Below the pieces are notes generated by a model. The model ran no database searches and was not told the origin of the DNA. It saw only the letters and a program-made list of their open reading frames with translations. From Pseudomonadota bacterium (GTDB taxonomy: Bacteria > Myxococcota_A > UBA796 > GCA-2862545), in the NCBI GenBank assembly GCA_947505245.1, contig CANNIZ010000013.1, positions 1 through 64,000 on the forward strand: a stretch of 64,000 nucleotides of DNA. Direction: 5' to 3'. A program made the translations under genes and the position numbers. This document shows positions 1 to 9,467 of this stretch, piece by piece; the stretch's first letter is position 1; each line of letters begins with the position of its first letter.

Positions 1-3000
1 GGGCGGCGCCGCGGGAGCGGCCTCAGTGCTGCGGCGGAGTTGCCGAACAGGACCCCGGGCGAGCCTGGCGGCGACAGCATCGGACGGCGCGGCCTCGGGC
101 CCGGTTGGGGCTGCGGCTGCGGGGGCCGCTGCGGACGGATCGGGCCGCCGGAGCGGGCCACGTTCGAGGCGCCGGGGGCCAGCCGCGGGATCGCGACGTG
201 CGCCGCCCTCTGGTGGCGCCGAGGTCCGCTCGGGAGGCGCGGAGGAGCGCTGTGCCGCGGGCCCGGGCGTGGCCGACCGTTGTGGCGCAGGCCCGGGTGT
301 GGCCGACCGTTGCGGCGCGGGCCCGGGGGTTGCGGCCGGGGCTGCGGCGGCGATGCCGGCGCGAATTCGCCGGTAATAGTCGGCGACCGATTCGTCAGGC
401 AGTCGCTCCTCGACGGTTCGTCGCAGGCGGGAGATTCGCTCGCCGCGAGGGGGCTCGACCGGGGCGGGTTCGGGCGCCTTGGGCACCGGACGGGTCGCGA
501 CCTCGAGGTCGACCTTCGCCTGTTCGGCGTCGGTCGCTGCCTGTTCGGCGCGTTGGGCGGCCCCACGGACGCCCGCCCACGTGTCGGCTGCTTCGATGGG
601 TGTGCCATCTTCTTCGCCCAAGCGAAGTGCGGACTGGGCCTCGCGAAGCGCGGCCGAGGCGCGTCCACTCGCGCTCTCGAGGCGTTCGAGGGCGGCTCGA
701 AGCGCGTCCTCACCGCTCCGTCCGGCGGTGACGGCCAGGCCCTGCCGGAAAGCAGCAGCAGCGCGATCATTGGCCTGTTCGGCTTGTCGCAGCGACGACT
801 CGGTGCGGTTGCGGTACTCGACCATCTCCTGGTCGTCTCGCAGCCGGCGCAGCTCATCTTCACGGGCCCGGCGCTCGGCCTCAGCGCGGGCGCGTCGATC
901 GGCCTCCTCGCGGGCGCGCTCTTCGGCCTCGCGGCGCTTCCGCTCCTCCCGAACCATCCTGCGCGCTTCGTCGACGGCGAAGATGGCCTCCTCGGCACCC
1001 GCGGCCGCCACCTTCGCGCGCTCGAGCATCCCGTCGGTGCTCACCTTGATGCTGCCGGCTTCTTTTACGCCCTCGAGCGCGAGAAGCTCGACCTCCATGG
1101 TCGCCGCGGTGGTACGGGCGGCGTCGGTCTGCTCGCGGGCGAGCGAACGCGCGATGGCGACGGTCTCGAGCGGGTACTGGTCGAGCTCTGGAGCGGCCTC
1201 GTTGGCGGCAGCTTCGGCGCGAGCGAGCGCGTCGCGCACCTTCGTCGCCGCCTCGCGGATCCGATTCCTGGCCTCGACGAGCGCGGCCTGACGGGCCTTC
1301 TCGCCGACCTCGGCGGCGATCGCGTCGCGGGTCGTTTGCAGCGCCTTTTCGGTGGCTTCGCGACCCGCTTCCGCTTCGGTGCGCGCGACCTTCGCGCGTT
1401 CGAGCGCCGCTTGCGCGTCTGCTGCGATGCCCACAGCGTTTGCGGCTTCGCCGGCCGCGTATTCGGCGCGATCAGCCGCGTACCAGGCTTCCCACCCGGC
1501 GGCCCGGGTGGCAGCGGCGGCCTGTTGAACGGGGTCGCCCGTGGCGGTTCCCTCGGCGAGCAGGGCGTCGACCTGCTCGGACATCGTCCAGGCGAGCTTC
1601 GCCTGCTCGCGCGCGGCCGCGCCGACGACGCCGGCCTCGTCACGCGCGGCGGCGAACAGGGCCCATTCGGCGTTGGCCCACACCATGGTCTCGCGCACCA
1701 CGGCGAGAGCCTGCTCTCCGTCGCGTACGGCGCGGTCTGCGCGGCCGATCGCTGCGTCCAGGCGAATGAGCGCGGCCATCGCGGCCGGAGCGTCCGTGGC
1801 GTCTTCGACCTCCCTCGCGGCGGCTCCGGCCTCGACGAGCGACTGTTTCACGACGTCTTCGAGGCTTGCCACGGCAACCGCCGAGGCGACCACTCGGGGG
1901 TACCCTTCCCATCCGGCCGTCTCGCTTCGCGCGGTGGCCGCGTGGGCCGCGAGGCGATCCGGGAGCGGCGAGCCCTCTGACAACCGCACGCGGGCGCGGC
2001 TCTTCGCGTCGAACAGCCGTTCGGCTTCCTCGCGGGCCTTGCGGTCGGCTTCCTCGCGGGCCTTGCGCTCGGCCTCTTCAATCAGCCGGGTGACCCGCTC
2101 GCGGGCGTCGGCGAGGTGGCGATCGACGTCGTTTGCAAGGTCGGCGATGCGCTCGCTGGCGACGAGCGCGGAGACGGCTTGTTCGCGCGCGTCTGTGGAC
2201 CGCGTCGCCGCGCGGGCGCGTTGCGACCCACCAACGGCCTCGGACTCGGCCTTCTCCATGGCGAGGAGCGTCGGCGCGAGCTCGGCTCGAACCGGGACGA
2301 GCGGGGCCCACCCCGCGCTTCGGATCTCAATCTCGGCTTCGGCGAGCATCTTTCGGATTCGGTCACAGCCCGCTCGCGCGCGATCGGCGTGGACCGCGGC
2401 GTCTCCAACAGCCTGCCCGAGCGAGGCGGCTTCGCGCGCGGCTTCCTCGGCGATGCGCTTGAGCTCGGCCTGGCGGGCTTCTTCGCGGAGATCAGATTCG
2501 CGCTCTGCGAGTCGGCTGCCCTCGCGAGCGGCCCGCTGGACCTCGTCGAACGCACGATCGACGTCGTCGCAGAGGGAGCGGATCGCGCGCTCGACGGACT
2601 CGGCCGCAGACGAGGCGTACGCGTTCGGGATGTCCTTCAGGCGGCCCTCGGCCGTCTCGATCGCTGCGAGTGCGCCGCGCGCGGACTCCCGTGCCGCCTC
2701 GAGGCAACGCTGTACGTCGGACCCGACGGCCGCCCACTTCGCGATCTCCTTTTCGAGGTCCGAGACCTCGGAGGTGGCGCGGTCCACGGCGGCGCGCGCG
2801 CCGGTGATGTGGCGCGTAGCCTTGCGCTCGATCTCCTCGAACGCCGACTCCTCTTCGCGCAGCGCCGCACGCAAGTCCTTGAGGGCGTCTTCGGCCTCGG
2901 TCCGCGTCCGGTCCGCCTTGTAGGCGGCGTCGTCGGCGCGATCGGCCGCCTCGTCGGCGGCTGCTGCGGTGGCGGCTTCGTTGGCGTTGCGCGCGGCAGC

Positions 3001-6000
3001 AGCGGCTGCGTCGGACGAGGTTCGAACGTCATCGCCAAACCGCCGGAGCGCGGCGCGCGCATCGGGAAGGCGTCCCCCGTCCCAGCCGCGCGTCTCGGAC
3101 AGACCGTTGTCGACGAGTTGTTCAACCTTTGGAATGAACGCTCGCGCCCGTGTGGCAGCCGCATCTGCGCGAACGCGCGCCGCGGCAAGACGCTCGGCTT
3201 CGACGCGCTTCCGTTCGCGCTCGGTGGCCTGGGCGCGGTCGACGGCGTCGGCGAATTCGCGCGCCAGCGGGCCGAGCGAGGAGGTGCGCTCCGCGACGAG
3301 CCGAACGCCTTCCTCGGTCGAGGAGCGCGCTTCGTCGGGCTCGGTGGCTTCGATGACGTTTCGACGCAGCGCGTCCATGCGTGCGACGGCCGCCTCGAAC
3401 AGCGCGAACGTGTCGTGCGCGCGACCCTCGAGCGTCAGCCCTGTGGCGCGCGCGAGGGCCTCCTTGCGGGTGCGTTCCGCCTGCGCGAGCGCGTCGCGGA
3501 TCTGGTCACGGCACGTGTCAATATCGATGCGGGCTTCGGCCAGGGCGAGCGCGCGGGAGCGTCGTCGGTTGTCCTCCCGTTCGCGCGACTCCTTGTCGGC
3601 GGCCGTGGTGCCCGCCGGCTCTGCTGCCAGCGCGTCGCGGCGGGCAATCTCTGCGTCTGCCGCAGCTTCGCGCGCGATGTCCGCGGCTTCGCGTGCTGCC
3701 GATGCGGTGGTGGCTCGCCGTGCGAGGTCGCGGGCGTTCTCTGCCCGCGTGGCCCCAGCGGACGCCCGGCTCGCGGCGTCTTCCACGGCTCGCACGGCGG
3801 ACGTGACGGCGTCACCCGTGGCGTTGGTGCGTCGCACGGCGGCGTCCAGGCGCTTCTGCGCCGCGTCCGAGGCGTCGGCGGCCTCGCGCGCGATGCGTGA
3901 CGCGGTCTCGGCCTCCTGGCGGGCTGCGGCGAGCGCGGCAGCGTCGCGGGCTGCGGCGTCGCGGGCGTCCTGTTCTCGGTGCCTGAGCTCTTCCGCGCGG
4001 CGAGCTTCTTCGGCTCGGCGCGTGGCCTCTTCCCGTTCTGCGGCTTCGCGCTCTGCGGCCGATCGTCCTGCGGAAGCGATGGCGCCGAGTTCATCGCGGA
4101 GGCGCTCGAGACGCGCTGCGGCCGCGGCCGCGGCGCTGGCGGCGTCCCGAAGGGTCCCCGAACCGCCCGTTGTCGCGTTAGCGCGGTCAAGTTCGCCGAG
4201 ATCGGAGTTCAGCCGCGTCTCGAGTTCGCGCGCGCGACGCAGCGCGTCCGACGCTTCGTGGCCGACGGCGCGGTTCCGGGCGACGTCGTCGGTGAGGCGC
4301 GTCAGGTGTTCGGTCGCGGTGCGTGCGCTGCTCCGACCAGAGGTAGAGGAGGCTTCGAGGTCCGCGCGCGCTCGCGCGGCGGCCTCCTGCTCGACGTGGC
4401 GATCGTTTAGGGAAACCGCTTCGGCCGCGGCCGTCACGGTGTCTTCCGACGCGCGCCGGGCGAGGGCGGCCAACGTGTCCGCGCGGTCGCGTGCGCTGTC
4501 GATTTCGCCGATTCGCTGCGCGCGTGCGGCCTGAGCGGCAATCAGGTCGACCTCGTCAGCCGCGCGTCGCGCGTCCGAGGCGCGGTTGATCGCCCTGTCC
4601 CAGGACCCTTGGGACTCCGACGACTTCGTCCCTACCACGCGGGCTCGCCGGCTGTCGATTGCGGCGTCGGCCTCCTGAGCGAACGTGCGCGCGGTCGCGG
4701 CAAGCTCTGCGACGGCCCGGGACGCGACGGCTCGTCGGGCGGCGCGCTCGTTGCGCGCTCGTTCGACGAGGGCAAGCCCCTGAACGGCGACATCGTCGGC
4801 TCGATGCGCAGCGTCTTCGGCCTGGCGCACGTACGACTCGTCGAGCATTGCGGGATCGGCTTCCGCCTCTGCGGTGGTCAGACCCGACTGAACGGTTGTG
4901 TGGGCGTCGGCGGCCTGCTGCGCGATTCCTCGGGACTGCTCCGCGATCTGAGCACATTCGACCGCGACGTCGTCGGCCTCGATCTGGGCCGCGAGGCGGG
5001 CGACGGAAGCGCGTGCGCGCTCCGCGGCGGCGGCCGCGCGATCGCGCAGGTGGCGGCCGGCAGCGATGACAGCGGTCTTGCGGACCTGCCGATCGATGTC
5101 GGCCTGGGCTGCGGAATCGCGCGCGGCGCGGGCGCGGGCACCCGCGTCGGAGGCGTCGGTGGCGGCTGCAATGGTGGCTGCGAGCGCTGCGTCTGCAGCC
5201 GCGTTCGCGCTGACGGCCTGGTCCGAGGCGTCGATCGCTTCGGTCGGATCGTGCGCTGCCATCGCGCGGTCGGCGGCGGCCTTCGCGCGGCGCGACGCCT
5301 CGGCCGTCTCGGCTGCGGCGGCGCGGGCCCGGTCGCGCGCGGAGGCGACGTCGGGCGAGGGGTCACCGTCGGTGCCGCTCGATGCGGCGCTCGCACGTTC
5401 AGCCGCCGATGCCGCGGCGTTGGCGGCAGCCGCAGCGCGCACACCGGCGTCGCGAACGGCATTCTGGCGCGTGACTTCGCGCGCGCCCGCTTCGGACTGG
5501 GCAGCGGCGTCGATCGCGCGCACGTGGTCGTCGAACGCGGCAGCGATTGCGTCTGCGCGGAGGCCGAGCCCCTTTGCCTGCTCGACGGCGGCGTTGGCGG
5601 TCGGCTGGTCCACGACGGTCGCGGGCAACAGCTCCAGGGCGACGATGATCTCGTTGGCCGCGGCGACGTCGCGCTCGAGATGTCCGCGGGCGGTGGCCAC
5701 GTCGTCACCGGAGGCCCCGTGCACGGCGATCAGGTCGGCGGCCTTTCCTACGACTACCTGCCCGGTGCGCTCGACGACGCGAGCGAGGTCCGTCAACCGG
5801 GTCAGTTCTGAGACCGCGCTCGCGACCGCCGAGCGTCGCAGCTCCTCGGCCTGCTCCTCGCGAACACCACGGTCGCGGGCTGCCTGAACGGAGGCCGCGC
5901 GTACGTCGTCCGCGGCGCCCTGGGCGTCCCGCGCCGAGCTCTCCGCGGTGTCCGCCTGGCGCTCGGCTTCGGTGGCAGCGGCTTCGGCGGCGAAGGCGTC

Positions 6001-8565
6001 CGAGGGCTCGTCGTCACCGGGGGCGCTACACCGATCGACGGCGCCCCGACAACGGGCGAGCGAGGGCCCGGCTTCGGTGTATGCGTCGTGCTCGGCGATG
6101 CTCGCGTGTGCCGCCGCCAGGGCCTCGGCCGCTGTGCGTGTCGCGGTGAGTGCGCGCGCGCGTGCGTCGCGAAGGCGCCGAATCGCGGCTTCCCTCGCCG
6201 CAGCTCTTTGGCTGGCCTCCTCGCGGTCTCGGGATTCCGCCTCCGCAACGCGGGTGCCTTCGTCCACGGCGGCAAGGGCGGCGTCCGCTGCGGCGCGCGC
6301 GTCGCCTGCCGCTCGTCGCGCCTCCTCGGCGGTGGCCCGTGCGGCCTCGGGGTCGTCAGGAAGGTTGGCGAGCAACGCCTCCGCGCGCCCGAGCGCCGAC
6401 CCTGCGCGGCCTGCCTCGGTGGCTGCTCGTTCGGCGGCCGCGCGGGCTTCGGGGCTGGTGGCGCCCAGGCGTGTGAGCGTCTCGCGCACGGAGAGCGACG
6501 ACACGCGCGAACCTTCGACGGCGCTGCGAGCGGGCGCCAGCGCGACTTCCAGGTCGGCCCTCAGGGCGTCGATCGCGGCGCGGTGCTGTTCGCGTTGCTG
6601 CTCGCGCACGAGGACGTCGCCGCGTTCGGCCGTCGTGCGCGCGACGTCTTCGGCCACCGCAGCGGCCCGCACCGCTTCGGCTGCGGCCGTGCGCGCTTGT
6701 TCGCTTGCACGCTCGGCGCCCTCGACGTCGGCTGCGGCCGCCGCCGTTTCGGCCGCGCTCCGCGCCTGTTCGGCTGCGGCCTCAGCCTGCTCGAGGGCAG
6801 AGGCATCGACCGTGAGGGCGAGTCCCCGCGCCGACAGGCTCAGATCGACTTCCCGGGTGGCACGTCGCGCGTTCTCGACCCGCCGCTCGGCCTCGTCAGC
6901 GGCCGACGCGGCATTGGCCGCCGCGACCCCGATCGCCATCGTTCGCTGTTCGTTCGCGGCGCGGTCGGCTTCTTCGGCAAGTTCCCGTTCGGCGGCCGCG
7001 GTGGCCTCTTCGGCGGCGGCGAGGGCGCGCTCGCGTGCGGCGTCGGCCTGCGACCGCGCGCCGTCAGCGCCTGCGGCTTCGGTTCGGGCTTCCTCCGCGG
7101 TATCGGAGAAGTCGCAACGGTTGGCGGCGCGGCTCGCCTCGACAGCGGCCGTCTCTGCACGGTCCGCGGCGGTCCGCGCGCGGTCGCGCGCAGCGGCGGC
7201 GTCCCCCGTGCTCGCCGTGGCGACTGCGGCCGCGCGGCCTGCCGCGTCGAGTGCAGCGTTCGCCGCCTCGCGCGCACCTTCGGAGGCAGCGTGTGCCGCC
7301 CGTTTGGCCTCGGCGATGGCTCGCTGATCAGCCTCTTTTCGCTGGTTCCGGGCCTCACGGGCGTCCACCAGCAGCGCGTCGAGCGCGTTGATCGCGCCAG
7401 TCGCAGTGTCGATCGCGCGACGCGTCGCCTCCACGACGCGTTCGACGGCGTGTTCGGCGCCACGGGCGTCCGCGGCGTGCTCGGCTTCTGTTCGGGCGTG
7501 TTCGGCGTCAGCCGCGTCGGTTGCGGCCGCAACGGCGGCGGCTTCGATCTCTGCGAACATGGCCTTGAGGTCGTCTGAGGCGCCGGTGAGCTCCACGGCG
7601 GCCGCCCGCACAGCGCTCCCGAGCTCGTCGGCGGCCGAGCGGGCGTCCTGGGCCTCCGCACGTGCGACGTCGATCAGCGCGCCTCGACCGTCATCCACTG
7701 GGCCTGCGGCGGGCTTCGCTGCGACGATGTCGACCAGCGAGGGACCGTCCAGGCCCGCTGCCAGAGCCTCAGCAGCGATCTCCGCGAGCTCGCGCGCGTC
7801 GCGGTAGCGGTTGTCGGGGCTCGGGTCGAGCGCGGGCGTGAGCACGTCCACGAGCAGGTCGGGCAGGCCAAGGTGGCGGATCCGGTCGAGGGCCTCCCCG
7901 GAATCGGCTTGCGCAAACACGTCGTCCAGGGCGCCGTCGTACACGCTTCGGCCGGTGGCGGCCTCGGCTGCGATGAGCGCGAGGGCGAACACGTCGCTAC
8001 GGACGTCCTCGGCCTGGGCCTTGAGCCGTTCGGGCGGCGCGTAGCGGAACGCAGTGACCGAGGGGACCAGGGAGTCGTCTTGTAGGAAGTCGAAGATCTC
8101 GATCGCGATGATGCCGTAGCCGATGAACTGCACAGCACCGGCCGGCGTGACGACAATTCGCTGGGGCAGGAGCGAGCCGTGCGACACGAGTCCGTGGGGT
8201 GCGCCCGCATCTACGGCTTCCTGCAGCGCGGCGGCGGCGGCGCACAACAGCTCGAGCGCAGCGTTGGCGCCGATGCCCTCGGGGTGTGCCGCGATGAGCT
8301 CCGCGACGGTGATTCCAGCGCGAGCCTCGTAGAGGAACGCTGGACCCTCACGGCCAAGCAACGGGGCGATCGTTCCCACAGGTGGTTCGCCGAGAAAGGC
8401 GATGACTACGTCGATGGCTTCGCCGAGCGCGGGGTGCTCGCGGTAGGCGTCAATGAACACGAGCGCGAGGAGCACCCCCCCGTCGTCGGATGCAACCTCG
8501 ATCAGATTCGCGTCGGGTCCGGCAATCATGCGCCCTGTGGCGCGCATGCCGAAAGGTACGTCCAT
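1..8565 (-). CDS. Giant pseudokinase / alanine-rich coiled-coil protein (3' end beyond window)
   Basis: The frame is open from an ATG at 8565 down to the window edge, at least 2,855 codons with no stop. Residues 1 to about 270 resemble a Ser/Thr kinase fold: an APPE motif near residue 177, a DVFAL segment after it (kinase DIYSL-like), and an NRYRDA end motif. The catalytic loop reads HGSLLPQR instead of HRDLKPEN, and the DFG position reads IGYG; no glycine loop is visible, so it is probably catalytically dead. From about residue 300 to 2,700 the protein is almost only Ala, Glu, Arg and Asp in RRAEEARR/DARAA-type runs, which suggests very long coiled coil. The C-terminal part seen here is Pro/Ala-rich with decapeptide repeats. 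Its ATG overlaps the TGA of the upstream lipoprotein gene, so it is last or near last in an operon. The function is unknown; a structural, filament or polar scaffold role is inference. The family relation to the 14509 gene is clear. Confidence 0.85.
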   Translation of the reverse strand, partial: MDVPFGMRATGRMIAGPDANLIEVASDDGGVLLALVFIDAYREHPALGEAIDVVIAFLGEPPVGTIAPLLGREGPAFLYEARAGITVAELIAAHPEGIGANAALELLCAAAAALQEAVDAGAPHGLVSHGSLLPQRIVVTPAGAVQFIGYGIIAIEIFDFLQDDSLVPSVTAFRYAPPERLKAQAEDVRSDVFALALIAAEAATGRSVYDGALDDVFAQADSGEALDRIRHLGLPDLLVDVLTPALDPSPDNRYRDARELAEIAAEALAAGLDGPSLVDIVAAKPAAGPVDDGRGALIDVARAEAQDARSAADELGSAVRAAAVELTGASDDLKAMFAEIEAAAVAAATDAADAEHARTEAEHAADARGAEHAVERVVEATRRAIDTATGAINALDALLVDAREARNQRKEADQRAIAEAKRAAHAASEGAREAANAALDAAGRAAAVATASTGDAAAARDRARTAADRAETAAVEASRAANRCDFSDTAEEARTEAAGADGARSQADAARERALAAAEEATAAAERELAEEADRAANEQRTMAIGVAAANAASAADEAERRVENARRATREVDLSLSARGLALTVDASALEQAEAAAEQARSAAETAAAAADVEGAERASEQARTAAAEAVRAAAVAEDVARTTAERGDVLVREQQREQHRAAIDALRADLEVALAPARSAVEGSRVSSLSVRETLTRLGATSPEARAAAERAATEAGRAGSALGRAEALLANLPDDPEAARATAEEARRAAGDARAAADAALAAVDEGTRVAEAESRDREEASQRAAAREAAIRRLRDARARALTATRTAAEALAAAHASIAEHDAYTEAGPSLARCRGAVDRCSAPGDDEPSDAFAAEAAATEAERQADTAESSARDAQGAADDVRAASVQAARDRGVREEQAEELRRSAVASAVSELTRLTDLARVVERTGQVVVGKAADLIAVHGASGDDVATARGHLERDVAAANEIIVALELLPATVVDQPTANAAVEQAKGLGLRADAIAAAFDDHVRAIDAAAQSEAGAREVTRQNAVRDAGVRAAAAANAAASAAERASAASSGTDGDPSPDVASARDRARAAAAETAEASRRAKAAADRAMAAHDPTEAIDASDQAVSANAAADAALAATIAAATDASDAGARARAARDSAAQADIDRQVRKTAVIAAGRHLRDRAAAAAERARASVARLAAQIEADDVAVECAQIAEQSRGIAQQAADAHTTVQSGLTTAEAEADPAMLDESYVRQAEDAAHRADDVAVQGLALVERARNERAARRAVASRAVAELAATARTFAQEADAAIDSRRARVVGTKSSESQGSWDRAINRASDARRAADEVDLIAAQAARAQRIGEIDSARDRADTLAALARRASEDTVTAAAEAVSLNDRHVEQEAAARARADLEASSTSGRSSARTATEHLTRLTDDVARNRAVGHEASDALRRARELETRLNSDLGELDRANATTGGSGTLRDAASAAAAAAARLERLRDELGAIASAGRSAAEREAAEREEATRRAEEARRAEELRHREQDARDAAARDAAALAAARQEAETASRIAREAADASDAAQKRLDAAVRRTNATGDAVTSAVRAVEDAASRASAGATRAENARDLARRATTASAAREAADIAREAAADAEIARRDALAAEPAGTTAADKESREREDNRRRSRALALAEARIDIDTCRDQIRDALAQAERTRKEALARATGLTLEGRAHDTFALFEAAVARMDALRRNVIEATEPDEARSSTEEGVRLVAERTSSLGPLAREFADAVDRAQATERERKRVEAERLAAARVRADAAATRARAFIPKVEQLVDNGLSETRGWDGGRLPDARAALRRFGDDVRTSSDAAAAAARNANEAATAAAADEAADRADDAAYKADRTRTEAEDALKDLRAALREEESAFEEIERKATRHITGARAAVDRATSEVSDLEKEIAKWAAVGSDVQRCLEAARESARGALAAIETAEGRLKDIPNAYASSAAESVERAIRSLCDDVDRAFDEVQRAAREGSRLAERESDLREEARQAELKRIAEEAAREAASLGQAVGDAAVHADRARAGCDRIRKMLAEAEIEIRSAGWAPLVPVRAELAPTLLAMEKAESEAVGGSQRARAATRSTDAREQAVSALVASERIADLANDVDRHLADARERVTRLIEEAERKAREEADRKAREEAERLFDAKSRARVRLSEGSPLPDRLAAHAATARSETAGWEGYPRVVASAVAVASLEDVVKQSLVEAGAAAREVEDATDAPAAMAALIRLDAAIGRADRAVRDGEQALAVVRETMVWANAEWALFAAARDEAGVVGAAAREQAKLAWTMSEQVDALLAEGTATGDPVQQAAAATRAAGWEAWYAADRAEYAAGEAANAVGIAADAQAALERAKVARTEAEAGREATEKALQTTRDAIAAEVGEKARQAALVEARNRIREAATKVRDALARAEAAANEAAPELDQYPLETVAIARSLAREQTDAARTTAATMEVELLALEGVKEAGSIKVSTDGMLERAKVAAAGAEEAIFAVDEARRMVREERKRREAEERAREEADRRARAEAERRAREDELRRLRDDQEMVEYRNRTESSLRQAEQANDRAAAAFRQGLAVTAGRSGEDALRAALERLESASGRASAALREAQSALRLGEEDGTPIEAADTWAGVRGAAQRAEQAATDAEQAKVDLEVATRPVPKAPEPAPVEPPRGERISRLRRTVEERLPDESVADYYRRIRAGIAAAAPAATPGPAPQRSATPGPAPQRSATPGPAAQRSSAPPERTSAPPEGGARRDPAAGPRRLERGPLRRPDPSAAAPAAAAPTGPEAAPSDAVAARLARGPVRQLRRSTEAAPAAPP
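261..327. repeat. 30-bp tandem repeat inside the giant gene
   Basis: Units begin at 261, 291 and 321. The first two are nearly identical over 30 bases and the third is diverged. On the minus strand they encode TPGPAPQRSA-like decapeptides in the Pro/Ala-rich tail of the giant protein. Confidence 0.75.
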
Positions 8566-9467
8566 CAGGGGGCGGGCTCCGGCGGGATTTCAATTTCCCC
8601 TTGGCAAATCGCGGTCATGTGCTCGGCCGAGCGACGGATCTGGTTCACCGCCGAAGAAAGCACGAGGGGCGAGTCGGGTTCCATCATCGGCGAGTCGAGC
8701 TCGGTCCACACAGCGAGCATGCGGAACGTGCGGCCGTCCCGGTCAAGGTCAACTTCGATGCTGTAGCTCTGGGCGAGCGTCGAGGCGTCCGAGCTCGTCG
8801 CGCGCTCTGGGATGGACGTCGCGATTACGGTGGCGACGCGGTCTTCGCCCTGCACCTGGTAGATCCCGTGCCTGAGGTTGAGTACGAGGTCGTACGTGAC
8901 CGTGACCCCGAGGTTGCGCGCGCTGACGTCGTGATTCACGGTCCACATGAGATCCGTCGATAGCGGTGACGGGTCGAAGGCCGTGTCGAGCGCTGGAATC
9001 GGCTCGTCGATGCCCTGGAAGTCTCGCGTCGCGCTCGCGCCCTCGAATTCCGTCCGGGACGTGAGAAAATCGCGCTGGTACGTCAGTAAATCGCCCTCGA
9101 ACACCACGTTCTGATCGGTGCGGACGAGCAGAGCCTCGGCTTCGGCCCACGGGCAGTCCATGTCCACCATCGCGATCACGCCGTGGGCGCGCTCGAGTTG
9201 GCGTCCATCGTCGGCGAACGGCAGCAGGGCCACGTCTTCGGGCGTGAGCTGCGCCAGCTGGTAGCCGTCGACGTTGCTGGTCGTGGCGTCCTGCTCGGCC
9301 AGGGCTGCGCCTTCGGTGTCGAACCAGTCCATGAAGCCCGTGAGCCCTGCGCCGATCGTCGCGTCGTCAGAGTAGAACTCGCGCAGCAGGTAACGGGACG
9401 CGTCGTCCAGGCCGACCGGGGCGGGTGGCGGCGCTTTGCATGCGAACAGGGCAAACAGGGCGATCAT
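8565..9467 (-). CDS. Predicted lipoprotein of unknown function
   Basis: This is a 300-residue protein. The ATG at 9467 is preceded by GGAGGG five bases upstream and overlaps the TGA of the preceding gene (ATGA). The N terminus MIALFALFACK is a very short hydrophobic stretch ending in a plausible lipobox Cys at position 10, so export and lipidation are likely. The mature part is acidic with no motif I recognise and no membrane segment. It sits between a double cyclic-nucleotide-binding protein and the giant pseudokinase and shares overlaps with both, so the three are probably co-translated. The function is not recognised. A longer reading of this frame extends into the upstream gene and is not believable. 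Confidence 0.8.
   Translation of the reverse strand: MIALFALFACKAPPPAPVGLDDASRYLLREFYSDDATIGAGLTGFMDWFDTEGAALAEQDATTSNVDGYQLAQLTPEDVALLPFADDGRQLERAHGVIAMVDMDCPWAEAEALLVRTDQNVVFEGDLLTYQRDFLTSRTEFEGASATRDFQGIDEPIPALDTAFDPSPLSTDLMWTVNHDVSARNLGVTVTYDLVLNLRHGIYQVQGEDRVATVIATSIPERATSSDASTLAQSYSIEVDLDRDGRTFRMLAVWTELDSPMMEPDSPLVLSSAVNQIRRSAEHMTAICQGEIEIPPEPAP

Noticed and set aside
40-7807. Long plus-strand open frames, up to 646 codons, over the first 8 kb
   Set aside because: They are antisense to the giant minus-strand frame and read as low-complexity Arg/Gly/Ala or Ser/Ala strings. The minus frame has kinase motifs and coiled-coil composition, and a coupled start.
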